Positions 26,751 to 36,312 of a stretch of DNA of 64,000 nucleotides are shown in pieces (position 1 is the stretch's first letter; each line of letters opens with the position of its first letter). The stretch is from Paenibacillus sp. UNC499MF (GTDB taxonomy: Bacteria; Bacillota; Bacilli; Paenibacillales; NBRC-103111), in contig NZ_FNVF01000001.1 of assembly GCF_900107975.1 (NCBI RefSeq), forward strand, positions 480,323 through 544,322, given 5' to 3'. Under the pieces are notes generated by a model that was given only the letters and a program-made list of their open reading frames with translations, searched no databases and was not told where the DNA came from. Position numbers and translations under genes: made by a program.

Positions 26751-27587
26751 ATGGAATTTACAAAAATGAACGGTCTGGGCAACGATTTTATCGTGCTGTC
26801 CGGCTATAAAGAACTTCCTGAGAACGTGGCGGAACTCGCTGTCCGCTGGTGCAACCGCTTTTTCGGCATCGGCGCCGACGGGCTGGTGTTCATTTTGCCC
26901 TCCGACAAGGCCGACGTGCAGATGCGCATTATCAATTCGGACGGAAGCGAACCGGAGCAGTGCGGCAACGCCATCCGCTGCGTCGCCAAATATGTGTACG
27001 ACCGGGATCCCGGCAAAAGAGAAGCCATCACCGTCGAAACGCGCGGAGCCGGCGTGCAGCAGGTACACGTGACGGCGGAGAACGGTCTCGCCAAAGCGAT
27101 CCGCGTCGATATGGGAGAGCCTGTCCTGCAGGGGCTCCGGATCCCGACGACGATCGATGCCCGGCAGGTGATCGACCAGCCGATCGAAGCGGGAGGGCGG
27201 ACCTTCACGTTTACGGCGGTTTCGATGGGCAATCCGCACTGTGTCATCGACGTGGAAGACGCGCCGAGCTTCGATCTGGCCGCCTGGGGGCCGCTGCTGG
27301 AGAAGCATCCGCTGTTCCCCAACAAGACCAACGTCGAGTTTGTGACGGTCCGCTCCAGAGATTACGCGGATATGCGCGTATGGGAAAGGGGAGCGGGACC
27401 GACGCTGGCCTGCGGAACCGGAGCGTGCGCCACGCTCGTCGCTCTCGTTTTGACGGGCAAAACGGACCGCACCGCCACGATTTCGCTTAAAGGCGGCGAT
27501 CTGCTTATCGAATGGAACGAGGCGGACAACCGGGTCTATATGACCGGACCGGCCGCGGAGGTTTATAAAGGAAAAGTCGAAGAGTAA
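26751..27587 (+). CDS. dapF: Diaminopimelate epimerase
   Basis: The 278-residue enzyme interconverts LL- and meso-diaminopimelate for peptidoglycan and lysine synthesis. Its two catalytic cysteines are in EQCGNAIRC and LACGTGACAT, and MNGLGNDF opens the protein as usual. GAGAGGG lies about 9 bases before the ATG. It has its own terminator and separates the Ca2+-ATPase gene from the metF-type gene; in B. subtilis dapF is elsewhere. Confidence 0.94.
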   Translation: MEFTKMNGLGNDFIVLSGYKELPENVAELAVRWCNRFFGIGADGLVFILPSDKADVQMRIINSDGSEPEQCGNAIRCVAKYVYDRDPGKREAITVETRGAGVQQVHVTAENGLAKAIRVDMGEPVLQGLRIPTTIDARQVIDQPIEAGGRTFTFTAVSMGNPHCVIDVEDAPSFDLAAWGPLLEKHPLFPNKTNVEFVTVRSRDYADMRVWERGAGPTLACGTGACATLVALVLTGKTDRTATISLKGGDLLIEWNEADNRVYMTGPAAEVYKGKVEE

Positions 27588-27589
27588 CG

Positions 27590-27619
27590 GCCGGCGGCGC
27601 GAAGCCGCCGGTTTTACTT
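27590..27619 (+). terminator. Terminator of dapF
   Basis: CCGGCGGC pairs with GCCGCCGG around a short loop; the following T run (TTTTACTTT) is interrupted. Confidence 0.7.
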
Positions 27620-27696
27620 TAGAACGTAAAAAGCCTTTAAGTTTGCCGGTCGTTTGTGTTAAAGTAAATGTACTATTTTGATGGGGTGGGAAGAAC

Positions 27697-29589
27697 ATGA
27701 AACCGGAACTCCGCCAGGTGCTTGCGCAGAAAATCCTTATCGGGGACGGAGCGATGGGGACCTACTTATACCAGCAGGGCTTTCCCGTCGGAATTTCCTA
27801 CGAGGAGCTTAACCTGATTCAGTCCGAAGTGGTTGCCGACGTTCACCGTCGCTATTATGAAGCCGGTGCCCGGCTTATTGAAACGAATACTTTTTCCGCA
27901 AATAGGGAAAAATTATCCAAATACGGCCTTGAGCAGGAAGTCGAGGCCATTAACAGAGCGGGGGTCGAGCTTGCCCGCAGCTCGGTCGGCGAGGATGCGT
28001 ACGTGGTCGGAGCGATCGGCCCGATCCGGGCGGGCATGCGCAAGAACGTCCGCACGGCGGATGTCGAGGATGCGCTGCGCGAACAAATTCTCGTGCTGCT
28101 CGATACCAGGGTGGACGGGCTGCTTCTGGAGACGTTCTACGATCTCGAAGAGATGCTCATCGCGCTGCGCCTGATCCGCCAGCTTAGCTCGATTCCCGTC
28201 ATCTGCCAGTTCGCTACCGAAGGAATCAACACGACCCATGACGGCATTTCCCTGCAGGATGCGTTTCTCCGCCTGAAGGAGGAAGGGGCCGACGTGATCG
28301 GATTCAACTGCCGTACGGGTCCCAACGGCATTCTGCGTTCCCTGCAGGGAGTCGCCCAACTGAGAGATATCCCGTTCTCGGTGTTCCCGAACGCGGGAAT
28401 TCCGGACTACGTGGACGGCCGTTACTCGTATGCCGCGACGCCGGAATACTTCGCCGAAAGCGCACTTCGCTTTGCCGACTTAGGGGCCAGAATTATCGGC
28501 GGCTGCTGCGGAACGACTCCGGAGCATATCGCGGCTATGGTCAAGGCCCTTCAGGGCTACGAGCCGAAACGAAGCGAAATGTATGCGGCGGAATCCGTTT
28601 CCGCAGCGGAGCGGGCCGTCGTTACCGAAGCGGCTCCGCAGACATCCGCCCTGGAGGCGGATGCCGAGCCTACTCTGGTCGACCTGGCGAAGCGGCGTCA
28701 TACGGTGATCGTGGAACTGGACCCTCCGCGCGATCTGGATATCGGCAAGTTCATGGAAGGAACGAAAGCCCTCCAGGACGTGCACGTGGACGCCATTACG
28801 ATGGCCGACAATTCGCTGGCCGTGACGCGGATGAGCAATCTCGCGCTCGGCATGCTCGTGAAAGAACAGCACGGGGCGCGTCCGCTCATTCACATCGCCT
28901 GCCGCGACCGCAACAGCATCGGCACGCAGTCCCATCTGATGGGCCTGCACGCGCTGGGGATCGATCACGTGCTCGCCGTTACGGGAGATCCCGCGAGATT
29001 CGGGGACTTGCCGGGCGCAAGCTCCGTCTACGACATGACTTCGTTCGAGATGATCCGCATGATCAAACAGCTCAACGAGGGCATCGCTTTTTCGGGCAAG
29101 CCGCTCAAAAAGAAAGCGAATTTCATCGTGGGCGCGGCTTTTAATCCCAACGTGAAATATTTGGACAAGGCGGTCCAAAGGCTGGAACGGAAGATCGAGT
29201 CCGGCGCCGATTACATCATGACCCAGCCCGTTTACGATCCGAAGCTGATCGAACGGATGCACGAGGCGACCAAGCATCTGGATGTTCCCGTTTTCATAGG
29301 CATTATGCCTTTGGCCAGCGGCCGTAACGCGGAGTATCTGCACAACGAGGTCCCGGGTATCCAGCTATCGGACGAAGTGCGCGCCAGAATGGCGGGGCTG
29401 GAAGGGGAAGCGGGACGCAAGGAAGGCGTGGCTATCGCCAAAGAACTGCTTGATGCCGCGATGCCGCTGTTCAATGGCATTTATTTCATGACACCGTTCC
29501 TGTTTTATGACATGAGCGTGCAGCTTACCCGGTACGTTTGGCAAAAAGCCGAGCGCCGTGAATTTCTCTTGTCCCCCCTTTTAAAATGA
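27697..29589 (+). CDS. Bifunctional homocysteine S-methyltransferase / methylenetetrahydrofolate reductase
   Basis: The 630-residue fusion matches YitJ. The N-terminal half (about 1-290) is a homocysteine methyltransferase barrel with GAMGTYLYQQG and a Zn-binding Cys pair in GGCCGTTPEH. After a linker, the C-terminal half (about 325-625) is a MetF-like reductase with VELDPPRDLD, LAVTGDPARFGD and a YIMTQPVYD segment. It should supply and use methyl groups for methionine synthesis. The 77-base upstream region shows no S-box, unlike B. subtilis yitJ. GGGGTGGGAAG lies before the ATG. It abuts yicC with 32 bases between stop and start. Confidence 0.9.
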   Translation: MKPELRQVLAQKILIGDGAMGTYLYQQGFPVGISYEELNLIQSEVVADVHRRYYEAGARLIETNTFSANREKLSKYGLEQEVEAINRAGVELARSSVGEDAYVVGAIGPIRAGMRKNVRTADVEDALREQILVLLDTRVDGLLLETFYDLEEMLIALRLIRQLSSIPVICQFATEGINTTHDGISLQDAFLRLKEEGADVIGFNCRTGPNGILRSLQGVAQLRDIPFSVFPNAGIPDYVDGRYSYAATPEYFAESALRFADLGARIIGGCCGTTPEHIAAMVKALQGYEPKRSEMYAAESVSAAERAVVTEAAPQTSALEADAEPTLVDLAKRRHTVIVELDPPRDLDIGKFMEGTKALQDVHVDAITMADNSLAVTRMSNLALGMLVKEQHGARPLIHIACRDRNSIGTQSHLMGLHALGIDHVLAVTGDPARFGDLPGASSVYDMTSFEMIRMIKQLNEGIAFSGKPLKKKANFIVGAAFNPNVKYLDKAVQRLERKIESGADYIMTQPVYDPKLIERMHEATKHLDVPVFIGIMPLASGRNAEYLHNEVPGIQLSDEVRARMAGLEGEAGRKEGVAIAKELLDAAMPLFNGIYFMTPFLFYDMSVQLTRYVWQKAERREFLLSPLLK

Positions 29590-29621
29590 ATTACAATAGG
29601 TTAATGGATGTGAGCCCCTAT

Positions 29622-30506
29622 ATGATACGAAGTATGACCGGATTCGGACATGCCTCGCTTTCTTCGCAAGGCTACCGGGTGTCGATGGATATCAAAACCG
29701 TGAATCACCGCTATTGCGACATCTCTGTGCGTATGCCGAAAGAATGGATGGCCTACGAAGACACCATTAAGAAAACGGTGCTCCGCTTCATTAAACGCGG
29801 CCGTGCCGATTGCTTTGTGACGATTGAGCGGGATTCCGCTTCTAATAAATCGGTAACAGTCGACTGGGCGCTCGTGGACGGGTATATGCAGGCTGCCGAA
29901 CAGCTTCGCCAGAAGCATGGCTTAACCGGGGAGCTGCATTTGTCGGATCTCCTCAAACTGCCGGATTTGCTTGCCATTTCCGAGCAGCGCGAGGGGGGCG
30001 ACGATGCGCTCGCCGATCTTTTGGTTGCCTGCACGGAAGGAGCGCTGGCCGAGCTGAACGGCATGAGGGAGAAAGAAGGCTCTCACCTGTCGGAAGATTT
30101 GACCGTCCGGCTGACGATGATTGAAGATCTTAACGCCGAAATGAAACGTTACGCCCCTGAAGTCGTCCGGGAATACGCAGCAAAGCTGCGCCAACGGATT
30201 CAGGACCTGTTGACGGATCAGGTTCCGGTGGATGAACAGCGGCTCGCAGCCGAGATTGCCTTGTTTGCGGACCGCTCCAATGTGGACGAAGAGATGACCC
30301 GGCTGCACAGCCACATCAGCCAATTTAGGCAGCTGCTCGGTTCCCGGGAACCTGTCGGTCGCAAGCTCGATTTTCTCATTCAAGAAATGAACCGCGAAGC
30401 AAATACCATCGGCTCCAAAGCGGGACACATTGAAGTGTCAGGCAGGGTCATTGAGCTGAAAGCCGAATTGGAGAAAATGAGAGAACAAATACAGAATATC
30501 GAGTGA
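29622..30506 (+). CDS. yicC: YicC family endoribonuclease
   Basis: The 294-residue protein begins with the family signature MIRSMTGFG and ends with the DUF1732 region [13 protein letters not shown]. YicC proteins (YloC in B. subtilis) are reported endoribonucleases. The frame reaches back to 29586 but all family members start at the MxRSMTGFG Met; the ribosome binding site there is weak (GGATGTGAG). It heads the conserved run yicC-remA-gmk-rpoZ. Confidence 0.9.
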   Translation: MIRSMTGFGHASLSSQGYRVSMDIKTVNHRYCDISVRMPKEWMAYEDTIKKTVLRFIKRGRADCFVTIERDSASNKSVTVDWALVDGYMQAAEQLRQKHGLTGELHLSDLLKLPDLLAISEQREGGDDALADLLVACTEGALAELNGMREKEGSHLSEDLTVRLTMIEDLNAEMKRYAPEVVREYAAKLRQRIQDLLTDQVPVDEQRLAAEIALFADRSNVDEEMTRLHSHISQFRQLLGSREPVGRKLDFLIQEMNREANTIGSKAGHIEVSGRVIELKAELEKMREQIQNIE

Positions 30507-30537
30507 ACCGCTGACGGTGTCACGAGGAGGAAACTCA

Positions 30538-30798
30538 ATGGCCATCAAATTGATCAACATCGGGTTCGGTAATATTGTTTCGGCTAACCGTATCATTTCG
30601 ATCGTAAGCCCCGAATCCGCTCCGATTAAAAGGATCATTCAGGAGGCGCGCGACCGCCATATGCTGATTGACGCGACTTACGGGAGAAGAACCCGTGCCG
30701 TCATCATTACGGACAGCGACCATGTGATCCTATCCGCGGTTCAACCGGAGACCGTTGCTCACCGACTTTCTAACAAGGACGATGATCATGACGAGTAA
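30538..30798 (+). CDS. remA: Extracellular matrix regulator RemA (DUF370)
   Basis: The 86-residue protein matches Rem[19 protein letters not shown], a central [11 protein letters not shown] segment and [23 protein letters not shown]. RemA forms oligomeric rings that wrap DNA and activates biofilm matrix and osmoprotection genes in B. subtilis. GAGGAGG at 30524-30530 fixes ATG 30538. The gene overlaps gmk by 11 bases, as in relatives. Confidence 0.93.
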   Translation: MAIKLINIGFGNIVSANRIISIVSPESAPIKRIIQEARDRHMLIDATYGRRTRAVIITDSDHVILSAVQPETVAHRLSNKDDDHDE

Positions 30799-31420
30799 TA
30801 CAAATACACTGGAACGGGACAGAGGAATTCTGATCGTGCTTTCAGGCCCTTCGGGCGTCGGCAAAGGAACCGTATGTTCCGCGCTTCGCAAGATGTCGCC
30901 GGAGCTGGTCTATTCTGTTTCCGCCACGACCCGCAAGCCTAGAGAAGGCGAAGTGGAAGGGGTCAATTATTTTTTCAAATCGAAAGACCAGTTCGAACAA
31001 TTAATCGCTTCCGATGAGATGCTGGAATATGCCGAGTATGTGGGCAATTATTACGGTACCCCTCGCCGATTTGTGGAAGAAACGCTCGCCTCCGGCAAGG
31101 ACGTTATCCTGGAAATCGAAGTGCAGGGCGCTTTGAAGGTCAAGGAGAAGTTTCCTGAGGCGACTTTTATCTTCCTGATTCCGCCTTCTCTGGCCGAGCT
31201 GGAGAACCGTATCGTGACTCGCGGTACGGAAACGAACGACATTATCCGCAGCCGTATGTCCATGGCTGTCGACGAGATTCGTTTGATGCGGCATTACGAT
31301 TATGGTATCGTCAATGACGAGGTGCACAAGGCTTGCTACAAAATCCAGTCCATTCTTATGGCTGAACACTGTAAGTGCGACCGGATTTTACCCAGATTGG
31401 AACAATGGATCGGAGAGTGA
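30788..31420 (+). CDS. gmk: Guanylate kinase
   Basis: The 210-residue enzyme phosphorylates GMP to GDP with ATP. The P-loop is [11 protein letters not shown]; the GMP-binding region has [13 protein letters not shown] and VEGVNYFF; the lid and RxxSR-like region follow ([11 protein letters not shown]). AAGGA at 30775-30779 supports ATG 30788 inside the remA end. Coupled to remA and rpoZ. Confidence 0.95.
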   Translation: MTSNTNTLERDRGILIVLSGPSGVGKGTVCSALRKMSPELVYSVSATTRKPREGEVEGVNYFFKSKDQFEQLIASDEMLEYAEYVGNYYGTPRRFVEETLASGKDVILEIEVQGALKVKEKFPEATFIFLIPPSLAELENRIVTRGTETNDIIRSRMSMAVDEIRLMRHYDYGIVNDEVHKACYKIQSILMAEHCKCDRILPRLEQWIGE

Positions 31421-31429
31421 ACGACAAGT

Positions 31430-31645
31430 ATGCTGTATCCTTCAATTGATAAACTGCTCGACAAAGTGGATAGCAAGTATTCGCTCGTAGTTGCCGCCGC
31501 CAAGCGCGCGCGTGCTCTTAGAGACGGTACGAATACGCACCTGCAGGATATTAAATCCCACAAGCAGGTCGGAGTGGCTCTGGAAGAATTGTACGGAGAT
31601 CTCGTGAAGTACGAGAAGATCGAAACCAAAGAAGACGCCGAATAA
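31430..31645 (+). CDS. rpoZ: RNA polymerase omega subunit
   Basis: The 71-residue protein matches omega of Bacillota: [11 protein letters not shown] at the start, [14 protein letters not shown] and [17 protein letters not shown]. It helps RNA polymerase assembly. It lies 9 bases after gmk and is followed by a hairpin region, then coaBC. Confidence 0.94.
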   Translation: MLYPSIDKLLDKVDSKYSLVVAAAKRARALRDGTNTHLQDIKSHKQVGVALEELYGDLVKYEKIETKEDAE

Positions 31646-31760
31646 GACCCAAGCGGTCGGTTCGGCCCAAAGCGGCAGTCCCTGTGACTGCCGTTCTATG
31701 TATACAACCGGATACTGCGATCCTGAATAATAACGGGATGAGAGTAGACCGGATATCAGG

Positions 31761-31787
31761 ACAACCCATTGAGGTTGTTATTTTTTT
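31761..31787 (+). terminator. Possible terminator between rpoZ and coaBC
   Basis: ACAACC pairs with GGTTGT across six bases and is followed by TATTTTTTT. The stem is short, so it may be partial. A second hairpin without T run (CGGCAGTC and GACTGCCG) lies about 70 bases upstream. Confidence 0.55.
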
Positions 31788-31808
31788 CTTGCCGGGAGGG
31801 AACTGCCG

Positions 31809-33086
31809 ATGTTATCAGGTAAAACGATCGTAGTCGGCGTATGCGGAGGAATCGCCGCTTATAAGGCGGCTGCGCTTTGCAGCAAGCTGAGTCAGGCAGG
31901 AGCGGACGTGCGGGTGATCATGACGAAATCCGCGGTCCAGTTTATTACACCGCTGACTTTTCAGTCGCTGACCCGCAAGCCGGTAGCTGTCGATACGTTC
32001 GATGAGAAAGAAGCGGCCGTCATTTCCCATATTGACTTGGCCGACCGTGCGGACTTGGTTGTGGTTGCTCCGGCGACGGCAAACATGATCGGGAAAATGG
32101 CCCACGGGCTGGCGGACGATATGCTCAGCACGACGCTTCTCGCCACAACGGCCCCGGTCATGGTAGCTCCTGCCATGAACGTGCATATGTACACGCACCC
32201 GGCGGTCGCGGACAACATGAGAGTGCTGCAGGAGAGAGGCATCCTGTTTGTGGAGCCCGGAACCGGTCAGCTGGCATGCGGTTATGTCGGGCAAGGGCGC
32301 CTCGCTGAGCCCGAAGAAATTTTCGGGCGGATCGCCGCGTTTTTTCAGCAGGACACGCCGCTTCAAGGCCGGAACGTGCTGGTGACGGCGGGAGGAACAG
32401 TAGAACGGATCGATCCCGTACGTTACATTACCAACGATTCTTCCGGCAAAATGGGTTACGCTATTGCGGATGCGGCCAAACGGCTCGGGGCGAACGTTAC
32501 GCTTGTCAGCGGACCTTCCGCCCTTCCCGTGCCCGCAGGCGTCGAGAAAATATCCGTCACATCCGCTCTGGATATGTACGATAAGGTTATGGCCCGTTTT
32601 GAGAAGACGGATCTTGTTTTCAAAGCGGCTGCGGTCGCCGATTACCGCCCTTCGGAACAGCGGGGGCAGAAAATGAAAAAATCCGGGGAAACCCTTACGA
32701 TCGAGCTGGTTAAAAATCCGGACATTCTCCAAGCTCTCGGAGAAGCCAAAACCCATCAGTTCGTGGTAGGCTTTGCGGCGGAAACCGAGCGGGTGGACGA
32801 GTATGCGCAGGGCAAGCTTTTGCGTAAAAAATGCGACCTGCTCGTCGCCAACGATGTCTCTATGCAGGGAGCCGGTTTCGGAACGGACACCAATGTGGTG
32901 CGCATCTTCGATGCCGGCGGTCTTGTTGAAGCGCCGCCCATGATGACCAAGGCGGCCCTGGCCGAGCATATCGTCCGGCTGGCGGCCGACCGTCAACGAA
33001 TGCGTCAGCAGGGAGCGGAGACCCCGGAACCGGACGACGGGAAGCCCGGGGCAGATAAAGGGGAAACGCCATGTTCGCCAAAGTGA
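31809..33086 (+). CDS. coaBC: Phosphopantothenoylcysteine synthetase/decarboxylase
   Basis: The 425-residue bifunctional enzyme carries out two coenzyme A steps. The N-terminal CoaC flavoprotein domain shows GVCGGIAAYKAA, the active-site His in SHIDLADRAD, and VAPAMNVHMY. The C-terminal CoaB domain starts about residue 190 with VLVTAGGTVERIDPVRYITN and has KKCDLLVANDV. The last 30 residues are a charged extra tail. GGGAGGG lies about 10 bases before the ATG, and the 3' end overlaps priA by 16 bases. Confidence 0.93.
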   Translation: MLSGKTIVVGVCGGIAAYKAAALCSKLSQAGADVRVIMTKSAVQFITPLTFQSLTRKPVAVDTFDEKEAAVISHIDLADRADLVVVAPATANMIGKMAHGLADDMLSTTLLATTAPVMVAPAMNVHMYTHPAVADNMRVLQERGILFVEPGTGQLACGYVGQGRLAEPEEIFGRIAAFFQQDTPLQGRNVLVTAGGTVERIDPVRYITNDSSGKMGYAIADAAKRLGANVTLVSGPSALPVPAGVEKISVTSALDMYDKVMARFEKTDLVFKAAAVADYRPSEQRGQKMKKSGETLTIELVKNPDILQALGEAKTHQFVVGFAAETERVDEYAQGKLLRKKCDLLVANDVSMQGAGFGTDTNVVRIFDAGGLVEAPPMMTKAALAEHIVRLAADRQRMRQQGAETPEPDDGKPGADKGETPCSPK

Positions 33087-35662
33087 TAGTCGACGTACCC
33101 GCCAAGCAGACGAACCGGGCTTTCGATTATTCGGTGCCCTCTTCCCTGCAGGGCTGGGTGGAAGTCGGAAGCCGTGTCGGCGTTCCTTTCGGTCCCCGTG
33201 TACTCCAGGGATTCGTGGTAGAGCTTCATGAAACGACAACGGTCGATCCCAAAAGACTGAAAGCGATCCGTCATGTGCTGGACGCCGCTCCTCCTTTAAC
33301 GGAGGAACTGGTACAGCTTGGACATTGGATGAGCAGCACCTATTTGTGCCACGAAGTAACCGCTCTGCAAGCCATGCTTCCCGGGGCGCTGAAAGCCAAG
33401 TATGAACGCTTCGTTCAAGCCGCGGAAGCAGGAAGCGCGGGCGGAACGGAGCTTCTGCTTTTGCTGCCGGCCCAGGAGAACATTTTGACTTATTTGCGCT
33501 CAAAAGGAAAAGCGAAGATGGAAGATCTTCTGGATGCCTTTCCGGAGGACGGCGGGCTGATCCGTCAAATGCTCGACGAGGGTCAGCTTGTCGAAACGCA
33601 GGGGATGAAGGACAGACTTGCGACGAAGAAAGCTCTGACGGTATTTCCGCCCGGAGCCCGCGAAATCTCTGAAGCCGCCAAGGACGCCCAAGACTCCGCT
33701 TCATCCGGCAACGGCTCCGCATCGGACGGTTCCGCACCAGGCGGTTCCGTTGACCTGCTCGCCATCGCGGAAGAACTTCCCGCCCGCTCCCATAAGCAGA
33801 AAGAAGTTCTGCGCTATCTGCACGAGAATCCCCGGCCGATCCGTCTGACGGAGCTGATGGACAAGCTCCAGGTCGGTGCCGGCACGGTAAAAGGGCTGGC
33901 GGACAAAGGCTGGATCGGCATGCGCGAAGTGGAAGTGATGCGGGATCCTTATGCGAATCGTCATTTTGAAGAAACGAAGCCGCTTCCTCTGACGCGGGAG
34001 CAGCAGTCCGTTTATGACGACATTGCCGCCACGCTGGACAGCCGCAGCCACCAGGTGTATCTGCTCCAGGGCGTGACGGGCAGCGGGAAGACGGAAGTGT
34101 ACCTGCAGGCCATCAGCCGCTGTCTGGAACAAGGACGGGAAGCGATTGTGCTCGTGCCGGAGATTTCACTGACTCCCCAGATGGTGGAGCGGTTTAAAGG
34201 CCGCTTCGGAAACGAAGTAGCCGTAATGCACAGCCGGCTTTCGCTGGGAGAGCGCTACGACGAATGGCGCAAAATTATGAGACGCCAGGTCCGGGTTGTC
34301 ATCGGGGCCCGTTCGGCCGTGTTCGTCCCGTTCCGGAAGCTGGGTCTGGTTATTATCGATGAAGAACATGAATCTTCGTACAAGCAGGAAGAGAGCCCGA
34401 AGTATCACGCCCGGGATATCGCCGCCTGGAGAGCCCGTTACAACGGAGCGGCCGTGGTGCTGGGATCGGCGACGCCTTCGCTTGAGAGCATTCAGAAAAC
34501 GAAGGCGACCCCCGGTGTCAAGCCCGAATACAAGCTGCTCAAAATGAAGTCCCGGGTCGCCGGACGCCCTCTTCCGCCCGTGCATATCGTCGATATGCGG
34601 GAGGAACTCCGCAGCGGAAACCGGTCCATGTTCAGCCGGCTTCTTCACCGCGGGCTGGAGGAACGGCTCCTAAAGGGTGAGCAGACCGTTCTCCTGCTAA
34701 ACCGCCGGGGCTACGCGACATTCGTCATGTGCCGGACGTGCGGCTATGTGGCAGGCTGTCCGCACTGTGACATCTCCTTGACGTATCATCAGGTGTCACG
34801 GACGCTGCGCTGCCATTACTGCGGCTATGCCGAAAGGCAGATGGAGCTGTGTCCCGATTGCGGCTCGGAGCATATCCGGCATTTCGGGACCGGAACCCAG
34901 CGGGTCGAGGAAGAGCTGGTGAAGCTCTTTCCCGGCATCCGGGTCATCCGGATGGATGTGGACACGACGACCGAGAAAGGCTCTCACGAGAAGTGGTTGA
35001 CGATGTTCCGCAACAAACAGGCGGACGTCCTGCTGGGCACCCAGATGGTCGCCAAAGGTCTGGACTTCCCCGATGTTACCCTTGTCGGCGTTATCGCGGC
35101 GGACACGGTGCTGAACCTGCCCGACTTCCGTTCCGCCGAGCGGACCTTCCAGCTGCTTACCCAGGTGGCGGGACGGGCGGGGCGCCATCAGCTTCCCGGC
35201 GAAGTGTTCGTGCAGACGTATACGCCGGAGCACTACAGCGTCATTACGGCAAGCCGCCACGATTACGAAGGCTTCGTGGAGGAGGAGCTTCCGCATCGCC
35301 GGAAGCTCGGTTATCCGCCCTACTGCCGGCTTATTCTCATTACCTTGACCCACGAGCAGATTCCCCTCCTGGTCCGGACCGCGGAAGCGGTGGCCCAGCG
35401 TCTCCGGGAGCTTGGGGCCGCCGAGCAGGAGAACGTTTTTGCGTCCGGTACGGGAGAGGACTTTTTTATGAATGTGCTGGGTCCGGTAGCCTCCCCGATT
35501 CCGAAGATCAAGGATAGATATCGGTTCCAATGCGTGGTAAAATATCGTGGGGAGGCGTCAGCTTCCCGTATTGTGGCAAAGGTTCTGGATGAATTTGCCG
35601 AGCGGACGACGAAGGATAAGCTGACGATCAGCGTGGACGTCGATCCTCAAATGCTTATGTAA
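33071..35662 (+). CDS. priA: Primosomal replication restart helicase PriA
   Basis: The 863-residue protein has the N-terminal 3'-DNA-end binding domain, helicase motifs GVTGSGKTEVY and DEEH, paired zinc-binding cysteines from about residue 555 (CRTCGYVAGCPHC, CHYCG, CPDCG), and VAGRAGRH. It reloads the replicative helicase at stalled forks. It is longer than usual because of a Ser/Gly-rich linker at about residues 200-222 after the N-terminal domain. GGGG lies upstream of the ATG, inside coaBC. Confidence 0.94.
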   Translation: MFAKVIVDVPAKQTNRAFDYSVPSSLQGWVEVGSRVGVPFGPRVLQGFVVELHETTTVDPKRLKAIRHVLDAAPPLTEELVQLGHWMSSTYLCHEVTALQAMLPGALKAKYERFVQAAEAGSAGGTELLLLLPAQENILTYLRSKGKAKMEDLLDAFPEDGGLIRQMLDEGQLVETQGMKDRLATKKALTVFPPGAREISEAAKDAQDSASSGNGSASDGSAPGGSVDLLAIAEELPARSHKQKEVLRYLHENPRPIRLTELMDKLQVGAGTVKGLADKGWIGMREVEVMRDPYANRHFEETKPLPLTREQQSVYDDIAATLDSRSHQVYLLQGVTGSGKTEVYLQAISRCLEQGREAIVLVPEISLTPQMVERFKGRFGNEVAVMHSRLSLGERYDEWRKIMRRQVRVVIGARSAVFVPFRKLGLVIIDEEHESSYKQEESPKYHARDIAAWRARYNGAAVVLGSATPSLESIQKTKATPGVKPEYKLLKMKSRVAGRPLPPVHIVDMREELRSGNRSMFSRLLHRGLEERLLKGEQTVLLLNRRGYATFVMCRTCGYVAGCPHCDISLTYHQVSRTLRCHYCGYAERQMELCPDCGSEHIRHFGTGTQRVEEELVKLFPGIRVIRMDVDTTTEKGSHEKWLTMFRNKQADVLLGTQMVAKGLDFPDVTLVGVIAADTVLNLPDFRSAERTFQLLTQVAGRAGRHQLPGEVFVQTYTPEHYSVITASRHDYEGFVEEELPHRRKLGYPPYCRLILITLTHEQIPLLVRTAEAVAQRLRELGAAEQENVFASGTGEDFFMNVLGPVASPIPKIKDRYRFQCVVKYRGEASASRIVAKVLDEFAERTTKDKLTISVDVDPQMLM

Positions 35663-35827
35663 ACCGCCTGTTCCGGAACGGAAAGCCCGGTGTAAGACCG
35701 AACCGGATAGAGGCCCGTGCGATTGACGAATATAAACGGCGGGCTGCTCATACGGATCTCTTAAACCCATTCAAGGGCTCAGGCCCTTGCCCTCATAGAA
35801 CGACTTTAAAGAAAGCAGGTGGATGGA

Positions 35828-36310
35828 ATGGCCATTCGCATGATTGTTAAAGAAGGAGACTCTGTTCTGCGGGAAACCGCCAAACAGGTAACGAAATTTA
35901 ATTCCAACCTCCATAAGCTGCTCGACGATATGGCGGATACGATGTACGATGCGCCGGGCGTAGGTCTGGCCGCTCCGCAGGTGGGCATTCTCAAGCGCGT
36001 CATCGTGATGGACGTGGGAGACGAGAACGGACTGATCGAGATTGTCAACCCGGTCGTTGTCGAACAAAGCGGCGAGCAGATCGGCCCGGAAGGCTGCCTG
36101 AGCATTCCGGGCCTCGAAGGAGAAGTCAAGCGCCCCTTCAAAGTGAAGGTGAAAGGCCAGGACCGCAACGGCGAAGAGTTCGAGCTTGAAGGCGAAGAGC
36201 TGCTGGCCCGCTGCATCATGCACGAAGTGGACCACCTGAACGGTGTCCTGTTCACGGATTTGGCCATCCGTGTGTACCGCCCTGAACTCGAAGAGAAAGA
36301 GGACCGCTGA
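35828..36310 (+). CDS. def: Peptide deformylase
   Basis: The 160-residue metalloenzyme removes the formyl group from new proteins. All three motifs are present: VGLAAPQVG, EGCLSIPG (metal Cys) and HEVDHLNG (HExxH). The start ATG 35828 has AGGTGG 5 bases upstream; a GTG at 35819 is less likely. It ends 2 bases before fmt, so formyl addition and removal genes are coupled. The 165-base gap from priA holds a perfect CAAGGGC-tcag-GCCCTTG hairpin without T run. Confidence 0.95.
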   Translation: MAIRMIVKEGDSVLRETAKQVTKFNSNLHKLLDDMADTMYDAPGVGLAAPQVGILKRVIVMDVGDENGLIEIVNPVVVEQSGEQIGPEGCLSIPGLEGEVKRPFKVKVKGQDRNGEEFELEGEELLARCIMHEVDHLNGVLFTDLAIRVYRPELEEKEDR

Positions 36311-36312
36311 CC

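Noticed and set aside
27612-27696. S-box (SAM) riboswitch before the homocysteine methyltransferase/MTHFR fusion
   Set aside because: The B. subtilis homologue has one, but the gap here is under 90 bases and shows no S-box core or terminator/antiterminator pair.
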